Shown: positions 1 to 9,421 of the stretch, in pieces
How positions within the stretch are numbered: position 1 is the stretch's first letter
How the letters are laid out: each line of letters starts with the position of its first letter
Assembly: GCA_002811645.1 (NCBI GenBank)
Contig: PDIP01000087.1
Coordinates: 59,457-123,456, forward strand
Source of the DNA: Corallochytrium limacisporum
Taxonomy: Eukaryota > Opisthokonta
Length of the DNA: 64,000 nt
Reading direction: 5' to 3'
Notes under the pieces: model-generated
Told to the model about the DNA's origin: nothing
Database searches by the model: none
Seen by the model: the letters and a program-made list of their open reading frames with translations, nothing else
Program-made: the position numbers and the translations under genes

Positions 1-256
1 CCCCTAGCAAAACATCGGAAAAAAACCAAGGCGCGGGCTGCACACAACCCAGCCACCTATTGATCAGTCCGAGCGAAGGTCCCCGGACGGAACCGGGCCG
101 TAGCAGGCCCTTCCCGAACAAAAAGGAGCGAAAGGCGAGCGAAAAGAACGGGGGCTCTGGGGCTGGGCGGGTTTTGGGAAAAAAAAGGGAAGAGAGGGAA
201 AAGTTTGGAACAGGGAGAAGGGGGGCATTCATTAAAACTGTTTACCCTAACATTCT

Positions 257-915
257 TTAACGATGTCCGGGTTCGGTGGGTCTTTGACACAGGCAGATGG
301 GCTCTTTGGTTTTGTTGGCGGACGTGCCGCCACAAAGCACGTTGACCGGCATGACATAGTGCCGTCCATCGTACTGATTCAGCGAACGGGACAGAGCGTA
401 GGTTTGGAAGACCCGAAACAGGAGCTCGTCACGCTCTTTTCATTATATAGCATAAAGTCGTCGCTCTCTTCTTGGACAAGCATGGCTCGCAACTTATCGG
501 ATACACTGATGTCGTAGACAATCTCCTCGAGCTGTTTACGAATGTAGCCTTCACCGCGGCAGATGCCGTTGTCCGCGTTTGCAACACGGATCAGCAGACC
601 CATAGTTGTGTACGAGGAAAGAATTGGTTTAATCTTTGCGTGCTCACCCAATGGCTGGGCTCCTACCTTGGCCCACGTACCCGATGCGGCCAACACTGAA
701 AAGGCTGAAATGAACGCATTTGAGCAGAGCAGATCCCGCAGAACCTTCTCCTCCCTACAAGCTTCGACATGTCGATCAGAGCAAAATTTATAGGCCCGTA
801 AAGAAACGTTTAGATTCCACTTCTCAAGCAGCGTGGCATTGTCCTTGTTCTCATGAACGGGCAAACCCGACCTCATGAAGTGGAACGTGTTCTCGGGCTG
901 CAGTGAGGACACCAT
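257..915 (-). CDS. CFAP300: CFAP300-like ciliary protein, interrupted by a one-base frameshift
   Basis: CFAP300 (C11orf70) is a cytoplasmic factor needed for assembly of ciliary dynein arms. From the ATG at 915 the frame gives a KW-containing N-terminus and a stretch reading GYIRKQLEEIVYDISVSDKL then RAML-QEESDDF, which resembles the family core. That frame stops at 379. The resemblance continues in another frame, with ERDELLFRVF and later SLNQYDG, ending at 257. One extra A/T in the four-base run at 437-440 would join the two. The combined product of roughly 218 residues is shorter than the roughly 265 usual for the family, and the C-terminal third is not recognisable, so the end may be lost or lie in an exon outside the window. 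The family call is from memory of conserved spacing and is moderate. It could be a real pseudogene, an assembly error or a tiny unrecognised intron. Confidence 0.55.
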
Positions 916-1813
916 ATTCCCTTTCCGAATACTATTTAATTTGTGGTGTTTCTGTCATGAGATGGATAACACTCGTTACTCTATTTCTCCAAATAACAGT
1001 CGGATCAGCTCCGGATCCCACGCGTTTGTTTCCGTTGGGAGTTGCCTTGCCATCACATCAAGTAGTCGATGGCCCGCTCCCCGCCCGGCGACCCTGCAGC
1101 CACGTCCCTACCCGAACCGGCCCTAGCCCCGCACGCGTTGCGAAGGTTCCCCGCACACTGTCCATTCCCGTACTGAATGTACCACCGAAGCCACCGTTGG
1201 TGGCCCGGGGGGGCAATCGACGATCTCCCACTCACCCCGGCCTCTGGAATTGGGGCCCCCCCTTGAATTAACTAACAAGGGTATCAGTTGGGTAGGCATT
1301 CTCTCAGCCCAGTGCCAAGTCACTTTGTTGGCCATACGTTCCCAGCCCCCTAAACCCACCCCCCCCCGGGGGAGGGGGGGGGCAAAGGCTCTGAAGAGCT
1401 CGGATGGTGAAAGCAGCCAAGGAACGGTGATGTTGTGCCGCACCCCATTCGGTGCTGCTGCCACGTCTCAAGATCATTCTGCTTTGTGGCGTCTTCGTCG
1501 GTTCTTAGCTAAGCTTTTTTTTCTTTTGCTACACGACATCAATTGGCACCTCATACGTGGATGCTTTTTGTTTGAATCCATGGTATTTGGAAAGTGAGAA
1601 CCAAGGTGACGTTGAAGAAGTAGAGCAGCCTGTTCCCATACATCAGCGGTGAAGGTCTTGCCCTTGAATTCCCTTGGATCATCAGGGAGGGCACGCATAG
1701 GAGCAGTAGACAGAAGGACCAATACACTGCCCCAGTAGGAGCTGCAGCCCACGCGGTGGCACATCACCACCGCAAATTAAGCAAGGAACATTCTAGCCCG
1801 GAACCGACGCGCA
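916..1813. other. Intergenic region with C9/G5 palindromic tract
   Basis: This stretch separates the divergent CFAP300-like and U-box genes and should contain both promoters. It has a CCCGGGGGGG tract near 1202-1216 and a C9-G5 palindrome at 1359-1372 followed by more G. Short open frames here lack protein-like composition over their full length. No RNA gene was recognised. Confidence 0.5.
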
Positions 1814-3193
1814 ATGCCCCAAAGGCGGCCCACACGGTCGTCGCATCCACAGCCGCAGCAGTACCAGCGGCCGGTGGAGCGATCGAGCTCGCTCGCGGCT
1901 GGCGTGATCGGTGCTGCTTTGGGGGCCGGTGCGGTACTACTCGCGGGTTATTTCGCAGGGCCCGGGGCTGATGCCGAATCTGATCATCGGCAAGCGGAGG
2001 GACCAATGGAGGAACGGATTGACCCAGAGTATGAGCAGCGGTACGTAACTACGTCATGCCAACAGGATTATAATGATCGGTGTCGCGGAAAGTCAGCAGT
2101 GAATTCGGGCAGTAGGCGTGCCAGCTCCCCGGCGGGAGACAGCTTCCACTCCGCAGATGGTGATGAAATGGTCGACGAAGAGGATGACCTCGCCCTCGAT
2201 GATTCGCAGGTCTTGGCGAGTACTTCAAACCAGACCTCCCTGGTCAGCGGCAGTATCGATGGTGGTGCTCACGTGGAATCCGGCAGATCAGTGTCCCTGC
2301 TTACCGACCCACGCAGCCGCCAGGTGCTAGAGGACAATTTGGTATGTCCGATTACCCAGTGCATACCCTCGCGCCCACTGATCTCAAAGTACGGGCACAT
2401 CTACGACGGTGAAGCTATACATGAGTGGGTATCACATAGTGGTCGGTGTCCGGTTACAAACTTAGAACTGACGGAGGATGATCTTTATCCGTGCTACGGC
2501 TTGGCAAATCTGATCAATGCCTGGCATCAGGAACAGATGAAGGGAGACATTGCTGCGAAACAGGAGGGAGGTACAGACTCAAGCGTGGGCTATACAGTCA
2601 CCGCTGATGGCGGACTACAGAGTCTGTCTAGTTTTGAAAGAGCGCCCCGATTTCGTTTCGAGCGCTACACTTCGCGCGTGGAAATGTGCACACCGGCAGA
2701 GATCGAGGATCATTTGCATCGATTGAATCTGAGATTGCAGCAACAGCCACGTGTGCGGAACGTGGGTGGCAGTGATGCGCAGCTGGAAGACATCACAGCG
2801 ACGTTCACTCCCGCTCCGTTGCCATCGTCCAGCATTTTTATCCTCCTTCCGGGCATTCCCTCATCGAAACAGCCGGGCGAAGTTATCCTAGAGAACCGGG
2901 GACGTTGCACAGTAAACGTCTACGGGCGGCACTTGGCCGATCCGCAGAGGCCAATCACTGGCGTCGGTACTGTACGACCACAGGGGCGACTGCGCATGGC
3001 CTTCCGTCAATGTCACACTGGACCCGGCAGCACAGGACGGCCGCTGTTCGGAGAATGGGCGGTGGAGGTGCAGGCATCTTCCCTCGAACACGTTACGCAC
3101 GTCGCTATTCTCAAAGTCAGCGGCAGGGCCAGTGGAGGCGCTGTGAATGATCTGGGCATGGTTACCGCCGCGTCCGATGTGGACGTGCTGTGA
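1814..3193 (+). CDS. Membrane-anchored U-box protein, probable E3 ubiquitin ligase
   Basis: The 459-residue product has a basic, Pro/Gln-rich N-terminus, then a small-residue hydrophobic segment at about 26-48 (Gly/Ala/Leu rich) likely to span a membrane. An acidic low-complexity linker follows. A U-box sits at about 173-240, beginning NLVCPITQCIPSRPLISKYG and containing YDGEAIHEWV and CPVTNLELTEDDL, which are the hallmarks of the RING-like fold held by hydrogen bonds instead of zinc. The C-terminal 190 residues are unrecognised and contain beta-rich hydrophobic patches. U-box proteins recruit E2-ubiquitin. The anchor suggests work at an organelle membrane, but which one cannot be told. It converges with the Myt1-like gene. 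No close ortholog is recognised, so no symbol is given. Confidence 0.8.
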   Translation: MPQRRPTRSSHPQPQQYQRPVERSSSLAAGVIGAALGAGAVLLAGYFAGPGADAESDHRQAEGPMEERIDPEYEQRYVTTSCQQDYNDRCRGKSAVNSGSRRASSPAGDSFHSADGDEMVDEEDDLALDDSQVLASTSNQTSLVSGSIDGGAHVESGRSVSLLTDPRSRQVLEDNLVCPITQCIPSRPLISKYGHIYDGEAIHEWVSHSGRCPVTNLELTEDDLYPCYGLANLINAWHQEQMKGDIAAKQEGGTDSSVGYTVTADGGLQSLSSFERAPRFRFERYTSRVEMCTPAEIEDHLHRLNLRLQQQPRVRNVGGSDAQLEDITATFTPAPLPSSSIFILLPGIPSSKQPGEVILENRGRCTVNVYGRHLADPQRPITGVGTVRPQGRLRMAFRQCHTGPGSTGRPLFGEWAVEVQASSLEHVTHVAILKVSGRASGGAVNDLGMVTAASDVDVL

Positions 3194-3302
3194 TATTCAA
3201 AACCTCACACCGAAACAAAACATTTGATGGCGACAGAGGGAAAACCACCGCTTTGTTCCTTCGTGTCCAAACAATGTCATTACATGAGTTGCTAGAGTTT
3301 TA

Positions 3303-3308
3303 AATAAA
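3303..3308 (+). terminator. AATAAA polyadenylation signal of the U-box gene
   Basis: A canonical AATAAA hexamer lies 110 bases past the stop codon in the short convergent gap before the Myt1-like gene. Confidence 0.5.
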
Positions 3309-3374
3309 GATTAGATATGGTTGACCCACAAAAACACGCACTGTGGTCAATTCCGTTCTTCCTCATATCTGTTG

Positions 3375-6300
3375 TCAGTCAGTGTCCGAATCAGTGTCGT
3401 CAGTGAACATCAGAGACAGATTCCGGCGGCTATACTCCGGCTGTGACGATTCATGGTCCTCGTCATCGTCCATCGCGAAGCTCTCCTGTGTGCTCGGCTG
3501 TGAATGAGCCTGCTGCAGTGGACTGGAGGTTGGCATGGCGCCGGGCTGACGGTAGCCGCCAAAAAATTCCTGTGCAAACGGCGACGGGTGCGTCGCAGGT
3601 GATCCCTCGAAATGTAGATCGTTTCCTCCGGTGCTGTGCTGCACCTCTTCATCCTGGGACGAAGACGCCGCGTCGAAATCATCAAAGAGTTCGCGCCGTG
3701 GGGTACGGCCGTTCTTCGCTGTTGTGCCGCCGGCTGCAGTGACCTTCGTCGCTATAGACGACCGCGCTGCGGTGTGGTCCTCGAGCAGTGCCTCACCAAC
3801 CCCGGTTGTCGCAGCGCGGCCGGATCGTGGGTGCACCCAAAGTTTTGAGTCCGACATTGATCCGCGGTTGGCCATGACTGCCGCTGTGCTTGATGTGCCG
3901 TCGCGGATAGCTTTCCAGGGGGTTGACATGGTTGGGCATGGTGAAGCAGGTGGATTGTGCCCCGAGTGTTGGAGTTGCTGTCCCTGTGGTTGGGTGAGGT
4001 AGCGACGTGGTGCGGGAGAATTCCGAGACGGCACGGATACCGTCGACGGACGGCGCGGCAGTGATGCAACGGATGAGGACGATGTTGAGGGCGATGACCC
4101 AGGGATCGCCATGGGAATGGTTGGTATACCCTTGCCGATCGAATTCGGCACCATTGATGCGGAAGCTGAGCCACCTGACATGGTCACCCTTTGTTGCTGC
4201 CTAAGCAAACTGTTCGCGTCCGGAGATGGTGTGACACTGAAATCCAAGGGTCCTTTAAGCCCGAAAGGTTCTGATGGTTCACGCCAGAGGACATCACCAT
4301 TGGACGACGGCGTCTGACTGTTCTGCTGCTGTAGTTGACCGCCTGTGCGATCTCCATGCCCCTGGCTCTGACCGTAGAGCAAAGCACTGTCCGTGGTGCG
4401 GAAGTTGTGGTTTAATCCTGGAGACAAACTCGGTGGTGGTTGCTGACGCGTTGATGAGGAGCCTTGGACGCTGCTGCCGCCAACGCTTCCGCTTGCAAAA
4501 GACCCGAGTGGGCTGGGACTGTTATGCGCTCCAACACTATCTCGCCGCGCTGGCTTATTTGCCTCAGACAGTGGTTCCATGACTGAATTCAACTGTGAGA
4601 GGTAGTGTCCGTGAATGGCAGGAGAATCGCCTACTGTTGAGCCAGGCGAGCGGCCCTGCGCCATCGTCCATGGCCGTCCATGGCCACCGATGCGGGCTCT
4701 GCTGCTGTCAAAGGCTTCACTGTCACCGAATAGTCCAGCAAAGTAGGCCGCTACTGTGGCGGCCAGCGCGGCCATTGCGGCCCAAACGGCGGCCAGTGCG
4801 GCCGTCCACGCGGCAGGATCAACGAGTGATCGTCCAAAGCGTCGAAGTGCTCGTGGACTGACCCAACGTCCAACTGAATATCTCCATTCTTCCTGCTTCA
4901 ACATTGCCGTCAGCTCCCCCACGCAGCAGTCGATAGTCGGACGTTGGAGCTGGTGTGGACTGAGACAGGTCCGGATCAGTGCCTCCAATGCTGGTGGCAT
5001 AATCCGTTCGGTTTGGTGGCCGCTGGTCATGTGGTTGCCAACGGGGGAACAGAACCAGGCGTCCGGAATGACACCACTACGCAATTCGTGCCATTCCGCA
5101 CCTCGTCCGGGTACGCGCTGGCCGCGCGCAATTTCCAAGAGGGTCATGCCAAGCGCAAATACATCGCTCCATGGTCCCACTGTCGTAGTGGCCCCCTGTG
5201 TGTGACCATTCAAACCAGTCCCGTCACTGTCAGCATCACCTTCGTGGCCGTAATCTTGACCATTGCTGCTATCCAGGAACTCCTTCCCAATGTATGGCCC
5301 GTCGCCGATGCCGTCGGGTAAGTGAGGGTCGTCAATGTGGAGAGCAACTCCGAAATCGCCCAACTTGGCACGATACCGCAGAGGAGACTGATGCTGACGA
5401 CAATTCCACGATGACTTATTGCTATTGCTATTTCCCCGTTTGAGGTCGTGATCTTCAACGTCCGCGGGCCAAAGAGCTCTATCATTGGCCGGTTTGACAC
5501 CCATCATCACCGTAGAATTGGTCCATGTGTTGGTATCGAAGAGAAAAACGTTTCCCGGCTTGACGTCGAGGTGAACATACCCTTTCCTATGCATGTGCTG
5601 GATACCAGTCGCAATATCCAGACCAAAGCGAAGCAAGTCTAGTACATGCGGCCGTTCCCGGTACTCCTGAAGATGGCTTACCATGCTCTCCAACGATCCC
5701 GTTGCCTTCTCCATTTGAATATACAGGAAGCCGTTCTCTTCCCATGCGCGGAAGAGGCGCAAGATATTCTCGTGACCAATAATCTTGAGCCACGTTGCGA
5801 CCTCCTTTAAGGCCTCCTGCTTATGCGGCCTTGATGCAAACCGCCGCTTACTGACCTTTACAGCGTACACACCGCCGTCATCTCGAGACCGGACGTGGTA
5901 GACACAGCCAAAGGATCCCTGGCCGAGGACATCTACGGTGTCAAAGCACTGATCCAGGTAGCTCTGCGGACTGTCCGCATTATACAAGGGACTGTCCACC
6001 GCCATAAGTGAAGATGTCGTGGAATTTTGCTGCTGCTGCGGTGACGACCAGGACAGGGACGAATGTGAAGACTGTGCCGGTGACGTTCCCGTTGTTGATG
6101 ACATGTAACTAATGTGCTGGTGGCTCGTATGTTGCTGTTCCCTCCACTCGGCGTAGGTTCTGTAGATATCTGTGCTAGACCCCATGGTCTTCGGCCCTGT
6201 CCCGGGAGACAGGTATTGCATGAATGCCCGGAAAAAATGAGGCGACGACAGTGACCTGTCGGACTGTGTGGATGCTGTGCTGTCATGTTCGTAGGACTGT

Positions 6301-7178
6301 CCCATTCCGACGTGGTCTGGGCTCTGATACGGACTGTGGCCGTGGGCCCGTTGCGATGGGTCTATCTGCTGTCGATACGGAGACTGCGATGTTCTCATTG
6401 CAGTCGTCGCCAATGATTTTGATGAAGCTGCAAGTAGTGACGAAGCCCGCATCGGTGCTGTTGGTGACAACCGCGAGTTTACTTGGGGAGATGAACAACC
6501 ACCGTTCTGCTGTGTCACGATTTCTTCCTGAGCGTTTTCCATGCCAAAAACATTCGCGCGTTCTTCCAAAAACGCGTCCACCTGCGACAAGTTGATTTCC
6601 TTGGCTTTTGGACTGATATACGACGGCATTCGGCGGTTCAGACCGAGCCGAGACACTGGTGTGGAGCCTTTGGCAGGGCCTTCCGGTACCTTTCCGCCGG
6701 CCCCCGTCTTAGGTGCATCTTTGAGGGTAACCTGTCGATCAAAACTGACGCCACCGCTCCTGCGAGAACCAGCACTGGGCAAACGTGGACCCGACTTTCC
6801 GACAGATCCATTAGTTTGTGACTGATGTGCAGCCATAGCAGCTGCCAAGGCAGGAAATCGTTTGACCGGATGGTTGTCGTTGATAAACTCAATTCCCGCG
6901 TTATTCGTGTAAGTTTTGTTGGTGCTTGCCTCTGTGTTGGTGATGGAGGTCCTTAGCCTGCGCCTAGTAGCAACTGCACTTGGGTCCATGTTTTCATTGC
7001 TAATAGTTGACGAGCGGATTAGTGTCGGTCGTCCCGGAGGTACGCTTACATTTTCTGAAGCCTTTGATTCTGTATTCTCGTCCTTGCGTGGTTCTTTGTT
7101 TTGTAAATGGTTTGTCCGTAATGGATCCCTGCTCTGTGTGGCGGGCAGGAATGGATTGTACGGCTGCTCCCCGTCCAT
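3375..7178 (-). CDS. PKMYT1: Myt1/Wee1-family inhibitory CDK kinase with C-terminal membrane anchor
   Basis: The 1267-residue protein has a Ser/Gln-rich disordered N-terminus of about 400 residues, a kinase domain at about 405-765 and a Ser/Pro/Gln-rich tail. The kinase has GQGSFGCVYHV (glycine loop), AVKVSK (lysine), HLDVKPGNVFL at about 536 (the HLD form typical of Wee1/Myt1 in place of HRD) and GDFGVA at about 608. A hydrophobic Ala/Val/Trp segment at about 788-815 just after the kinase matches the ER/Golgi anchor that separates Myt1 from nuclear Wee1. These kinases phosphorylate Thr14/Tyr15 of CDK1 and block mitotic entry. The activation segment reads GPYIGKEF where relatives have RYMAPE, so the AP of APE is lost. 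Low-complexity inserts lie between HLD and DFG and after the activation loop. E2F-type sites lie upstream. Wee1 proper is the main alternative. Confidence 0.85.
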   Translation of the reverse strand: MDGEQPYNPFLPATQSRDPLRTNHLQNKEPRKDENTESKASENVSVPPGRPTLIRSSTISNENMDPSAVATRRRLRTSITNTEASTNKTYTNNAGIEFINDNHPVKRFPALAAAMAAHQSQTNGSVGKSGPRLPSAGSRRSGGVSFDRQVTLKDAPKTGAGGKVPEGPAKGSTPVSRLGLNRRMPSYISPKAKEINLSQVDAFLEERANVFGMENAQEEIVTQQNGGCSSPQVNSRLSPTAPMRASSLLAASSKSLATTAMRTSQSPYRQQIDPSQRAHGHSPYQSPDHVGMGQSYEHDSTASTQSDRSLSSPHFFRAFMQYLSPGTGPKTMGSSTDIYRTYAEWREQQHTSHQHISYMSSTTGTSPAQSSHSSLSWSSPQQQQNSTTSSLMAVDSPLYNADSPQSYLDQCFDTVDVLGQGSFGCVYHVRSRDDGGVYAVKVSKRRFASRPHKQEALKEVATWLKIIGHENILRLFRAWEENGFLYIQMEKATGSLESMVSHLQEYRERPHVLDLLRFGLDIATGIQHMHRKGYVHLDVKPGNVFLFDTNTWTNSTVMMGVKPANDRALWPADVEDHDLKRGNSNSNKSSWNCRQHQSPLRYRAKLGDFGVALHIDDPHLPDGIGDGPYIGKEFLDSSNGQDYGHEGDADSDGTGLNGHTQGATTTVGPWSDVFALGMTLLEIARGQRVPGRGAEWHELRSGVIPDAWFCSPVGNHMTSGHQTERIMPPALEALIRTCLSPHQLQRPTIDCCVGELTAMLKQEEWRYSVGRWVSPRALRRFGRSLVDPAAWTAALAAVWAAMAALAATVAAYFAGLFGDSEAFDSSRARIGGHGRPWTMAQGRSPGSTVGDSPAIHGHYLSQLNSVMEPLSEANKPARRDSVGAHNSPSPLGSFASGSVGGSSVQGSSSTRQQPPPSLSPGLNHNFRTTDSALLYGQSQGHGDRTGGQLQQQNSQTPSSNGDVLWREPSEPFGLKGPLDFSVTPSPDANSLLRQQQRVTMSGGSASASMVPNSIGKGIPTIPMAIPGSSPSTSSSSVASLPRRPSTVSVPSRNSPAPRRYLTQPQGQQLQHSGHNPPASPCPTMSTPWKAIRDGTSSTAAVMANRGSMSDSKLWVHPRSGRAATTGVGEALLEDHTAARSSIATKVTAAGGTTAKNGRTPRRELFDDFDAASSSQDEEVQHSTGGNDLHFEGSPATHPSPFAQEFFGGYRQPGAMPTSSPLQQAHSQPSTQESFAMDDDEDHESSQPEYSRRNLSLMFTDDTDSDTD

Positions 7179-7640
7179 GATTATTCGACGTGATCCGGTG
7201 TTATTGAATGCAGATATTTGTTGCTATTCCCAGTTTCCGAAACTATTAAATAAATGCTTTCCTAGGTTCCAGTGAAGAACATATTTTTCATTTTGTCCCA
7301 TTCGCGTCAGCAAATAACACCCTTGTTCCTTCGCGACCTTTACTGCTCGTGGCATACCACGTCATCACTTTTCTTTTGATCACAGCAATCCTCAGGTACC
7401 TTGCCATACTTTCTCCGATTGATGTACTCGCCCACTTACACAAACGAATCAGTTCGGTCTGTTTATGAAGAGACGAGATGATAGATAACGACATCCCAGA
7501 ACGGGGAGGCCTCTTTCAGGTCATCAGCTGTTCTTAAGGATCCCAGTACCGAAAAGAAGGGGAAAATCCACGGAGCTCGCTATCCCCCCTTCCCTTCTCT
7601 CCTCTGCTCCCCCGAGACCCGCCGGGTCCGGGCCCAAACC

Positions 7641-7652
7641 TTTCGCGCGAAA
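7641..7652. promoter_or_regulatory. Perfect palindromic E2F-type site
   Basis: TTTCGCGCGAAA is a perfect 12-base palindrome made of two overlapping TTTCGCGC half sites, the textbook E2F/DP element. It lies 463 bases upstream of the Myt1-like start codon. Binding is inferred from the motif only. Confidence 0.55.
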
Positions 7653-7830
7653 TTTGTTGGGGTAGTCTCGCTACCGGGTGTGCTGGGAGGAGGGGGACAG
7701 CGTTTCGAGGTGACCCCCCATCCGCCCGGGTGGGGGGAGGGAGGCTGTCTTCAATTTTGGCCCCCCATTTTTCTATCGGCGGAGTCTCTTTTCTTCCCAC
7801 TTTGACGGTCTGACGCGAACTTGGGCTAAA

Positions 7831-7840
7831 TTTTGGCGCG
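7831..7840 (+). promoter_or_regulatory. Second E2F-type site upstream of the Myt1-like kinase
   Basis: TTTTGGCGCG matches the E2F consensus TTTSSCGC. It is about 180 bases farther from the kinase start than the palindromic site, and the two together make chance less likely. Confidence 0.45.
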
Positions 7841-8049
7841 TGAATAGGGGCCTATTTTAGGTGTGGATGGTGGGAGGTTTCCCGGGGTATGGAGAGCCGG
7901 TCCGGCCTGCCCGGCTACATACAAAGGGTTGATGAATGGTTTGAGATGGATCTATGGTATGTGTATTGACACGTGGATGATGGATGGATGAGTGTATGGA
8001 TGGATGATGGTTACATGCCCACGCATGTAGCAGGTAACGATGGATATGT

Positions 8050-8829
8050 CTATGATTCTGACGCGGGACACACTGATTTTTGCTTGCGCAGGATGAGCAT
8101 TTTGACTGGCATGAGTTCTTCCGGCATGTGCTCCTGCCACATTTCCGAAACGACCTCAAGCTCAGCCTTGTGGAAGAGTGCGTTATACGATGACTCAGAT
8201 CGGACATGAAAAGAGGATGCAAAGTCCTTGTTGGAGTCGGAGTCAAGACCTCGGTAAGGATTTTTGCCGTTACTCATGTTCTCCTTGACAAATACGATTC
8301 CCCGGCCTGGCTCAAGGTGGTCGCTTGCTTTCTTCAGGACTTCAGCAAGGTCATCGTCCAATAGATGCCCCATGACGTACTGCAGAAGCATGAAGTCGTA
8401 TGTGTTGCAGCAGGGCTGACCCCACTCGTAGTCGGTGATCGAGCAGCAGTGATGCCTGAAGCAGAGTTTCTTCGCATTTGGTAATTCAGCATTGATCTTC
8501 TCGCATTTTTTGATCAATTTCTCTGATAGTTCAACAATGTGGACGTGAGGAATGTTCAGTCGCTCAACAAGAAGATCACGCGTTACCCTACCGATGCCTG
8601 CACCGAGGTCAAGCCCGTTCTTGAAAGGACCGTGATCCTTGAGAAATTTGAAGCTGGTCTCAACATCAAGGTCTTTAGTATGTTCATATCCACCAAGCAT
8701 ACTCTGGTCCGTTGGATCACAGCTCTCCCAGAACCTCTGTGCCGAAGCGTACCATTGTTTTCGCTTCTTCGGCGGCAGGGTCCCTTTGGACTTGGGCTTG
8801 CGTTTGGCCGAGCCTGTGGCTCCGGGCAT
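8050..8829 (-). CDS. NTMT1: Protein N-terminal Xaa-Pro-Lys methyltransferase
   Basis: This enzyme methylates the alpha-amino group of proteins starting Xaa-Pro-Lys/Arg, in the nucleus for known substrates such as RCC1. The 259-residue product opens with a Lys/Arg-rich tail (about 8-25) that looks like a nuclear signal, then YASAQRFWESCDPT and MLGGYEH, which match the family start. The SAM-binding glycine motif LDLGAGIGRVTRDLL lies at about 73-87. The later QYVMGHLLDDDLAEVLKKA and VKENMS stretches match the family signature for the active site and substrate pocket. The length is near the usual 220-235 plus the basic extension. The gene is complete with an ATG at 8829. Confidence 0.9.
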   Translation of the reverse strand: MPGATGSAKRKPKSKGTLPPKKRKQWYASAQRFWESCDPTDQSMLGGYEHTKDLDVETSFKFLKDHGPFKNGLDLGAGIGRVTRDLLVERLNIPHVHIVELSEKLIKKCEKINAELPNAKKLCFRHHCCSITDYEWGQPCCNTYDFMLLQYVMGHLLDDDLAEVLKKASDHLEPGRGIVFVKENMSNGKNPYRGLDSDSNKDFASSFHVRSESSYNALFHKAELEVVSEMWQEHMPEELMPVKMLILRKQKSVCPASES

Positions 8830-9023
8830 CTTTCCACTTTCAACAAATCCGCTGGCACAGCCCAGAGTACTCTAGTCCACCAAGGCAGCTGAACTCTTCA
8901 GGTTCGTGAACTTCAATACCATTCCTCTTGTCCCCAAGGCCCTAGGTCTCCTGGGTTTGAACGCTCGGGGCGAAGAACCAAGGTGCGGAAACAGAGGGGG
9001 ATCCCCCTCCCCAGCCTCTCCTT

Positions 9024-9040
9024 GGGACCCCAGGGGTCCC
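9024..9040. repeat. Perfect 8-base inverted repeat around one base
   Basis: GGGACCCC-A-GGGGTCCC can fold into a tight hairpin or act as a dyad site. Its function is unknown. Confidence 0.5.
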
Positions 9041-9120
9041 GCCCAATCTGTGCGAATCCCCGAAATAACGACAGTTTGCCCAATCAGGGGAACCGCAGTT
9101 GAAAATTTTGATACCGCGGG

Positions 9121-9158
9121 TGGGCACCCAAATCTCTGCTCCCTGGGCTGGGTGCCCA
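9121..9158. repeat. Inverted repeat TGGGCACCCA ... TGGGTGCCCA
   Basis: Two perfect 10-base arms (9121-9130 and 9149-9158) flank an 18-base loop upstream of NTMT1. They could form a hairpin or be a paired binding site. Confidence 0.5.
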
Positions 9159-9329
9159 AAAGAAAGAAACAATCAGAGGCCACCTCTTGCACGGAAGGGT
9201 CCCGAGGTGAACCCCTCAGCCCTGTCCTCGCCTAAAGGGTGTCGCCCGTCGTCCTGCCCAATGGAAGCAGCAGCCCGGGGGTGGGACTCATCTGTCTCGT
9301 GCAGTTGGTGGGTCTTTCTGCACCAGCGG

Positions 9330-9336
<7 letters not shown>

Positions 9337-9419
<83 letters not shown>
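9337..9419. repeat. CT dinucleotide microsatellite
   Basis: An 83-base run of CT repeats is broken by a single CG at 9384-9385. Polypurine-polypyrimidine DNA of this sort can form triplexes and is prone to length change. Confidence 0.95.

Positions 9420-9421
<2 letters not shown>

Larger units (their letters stand above)
7179..8049. other. Upstream region of the Myt1-like kinase plus 3' flank of NTMT1
   Basis: The interval is GC-rich with runs of C and G near 7566-7750 and two E2F-type sites (listed separately). The part close to NTMT1 (7920-8020) holds short GGAT/GATG-rich simple repeats. No gene is evident. Confidence 0.55.

Noticed and set aside
1474-1770. Minus-strand frame with a hydrophobic start and a plausible DDPREFKGKTFTADVWEQAA stretch
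   Set aside because: The first half looks protein-like, but the second half does not. Its ATG (1764) would lie only 50 bases from the U-box start, unlike the long divergent spacers elsewhere, and no family was recognised.
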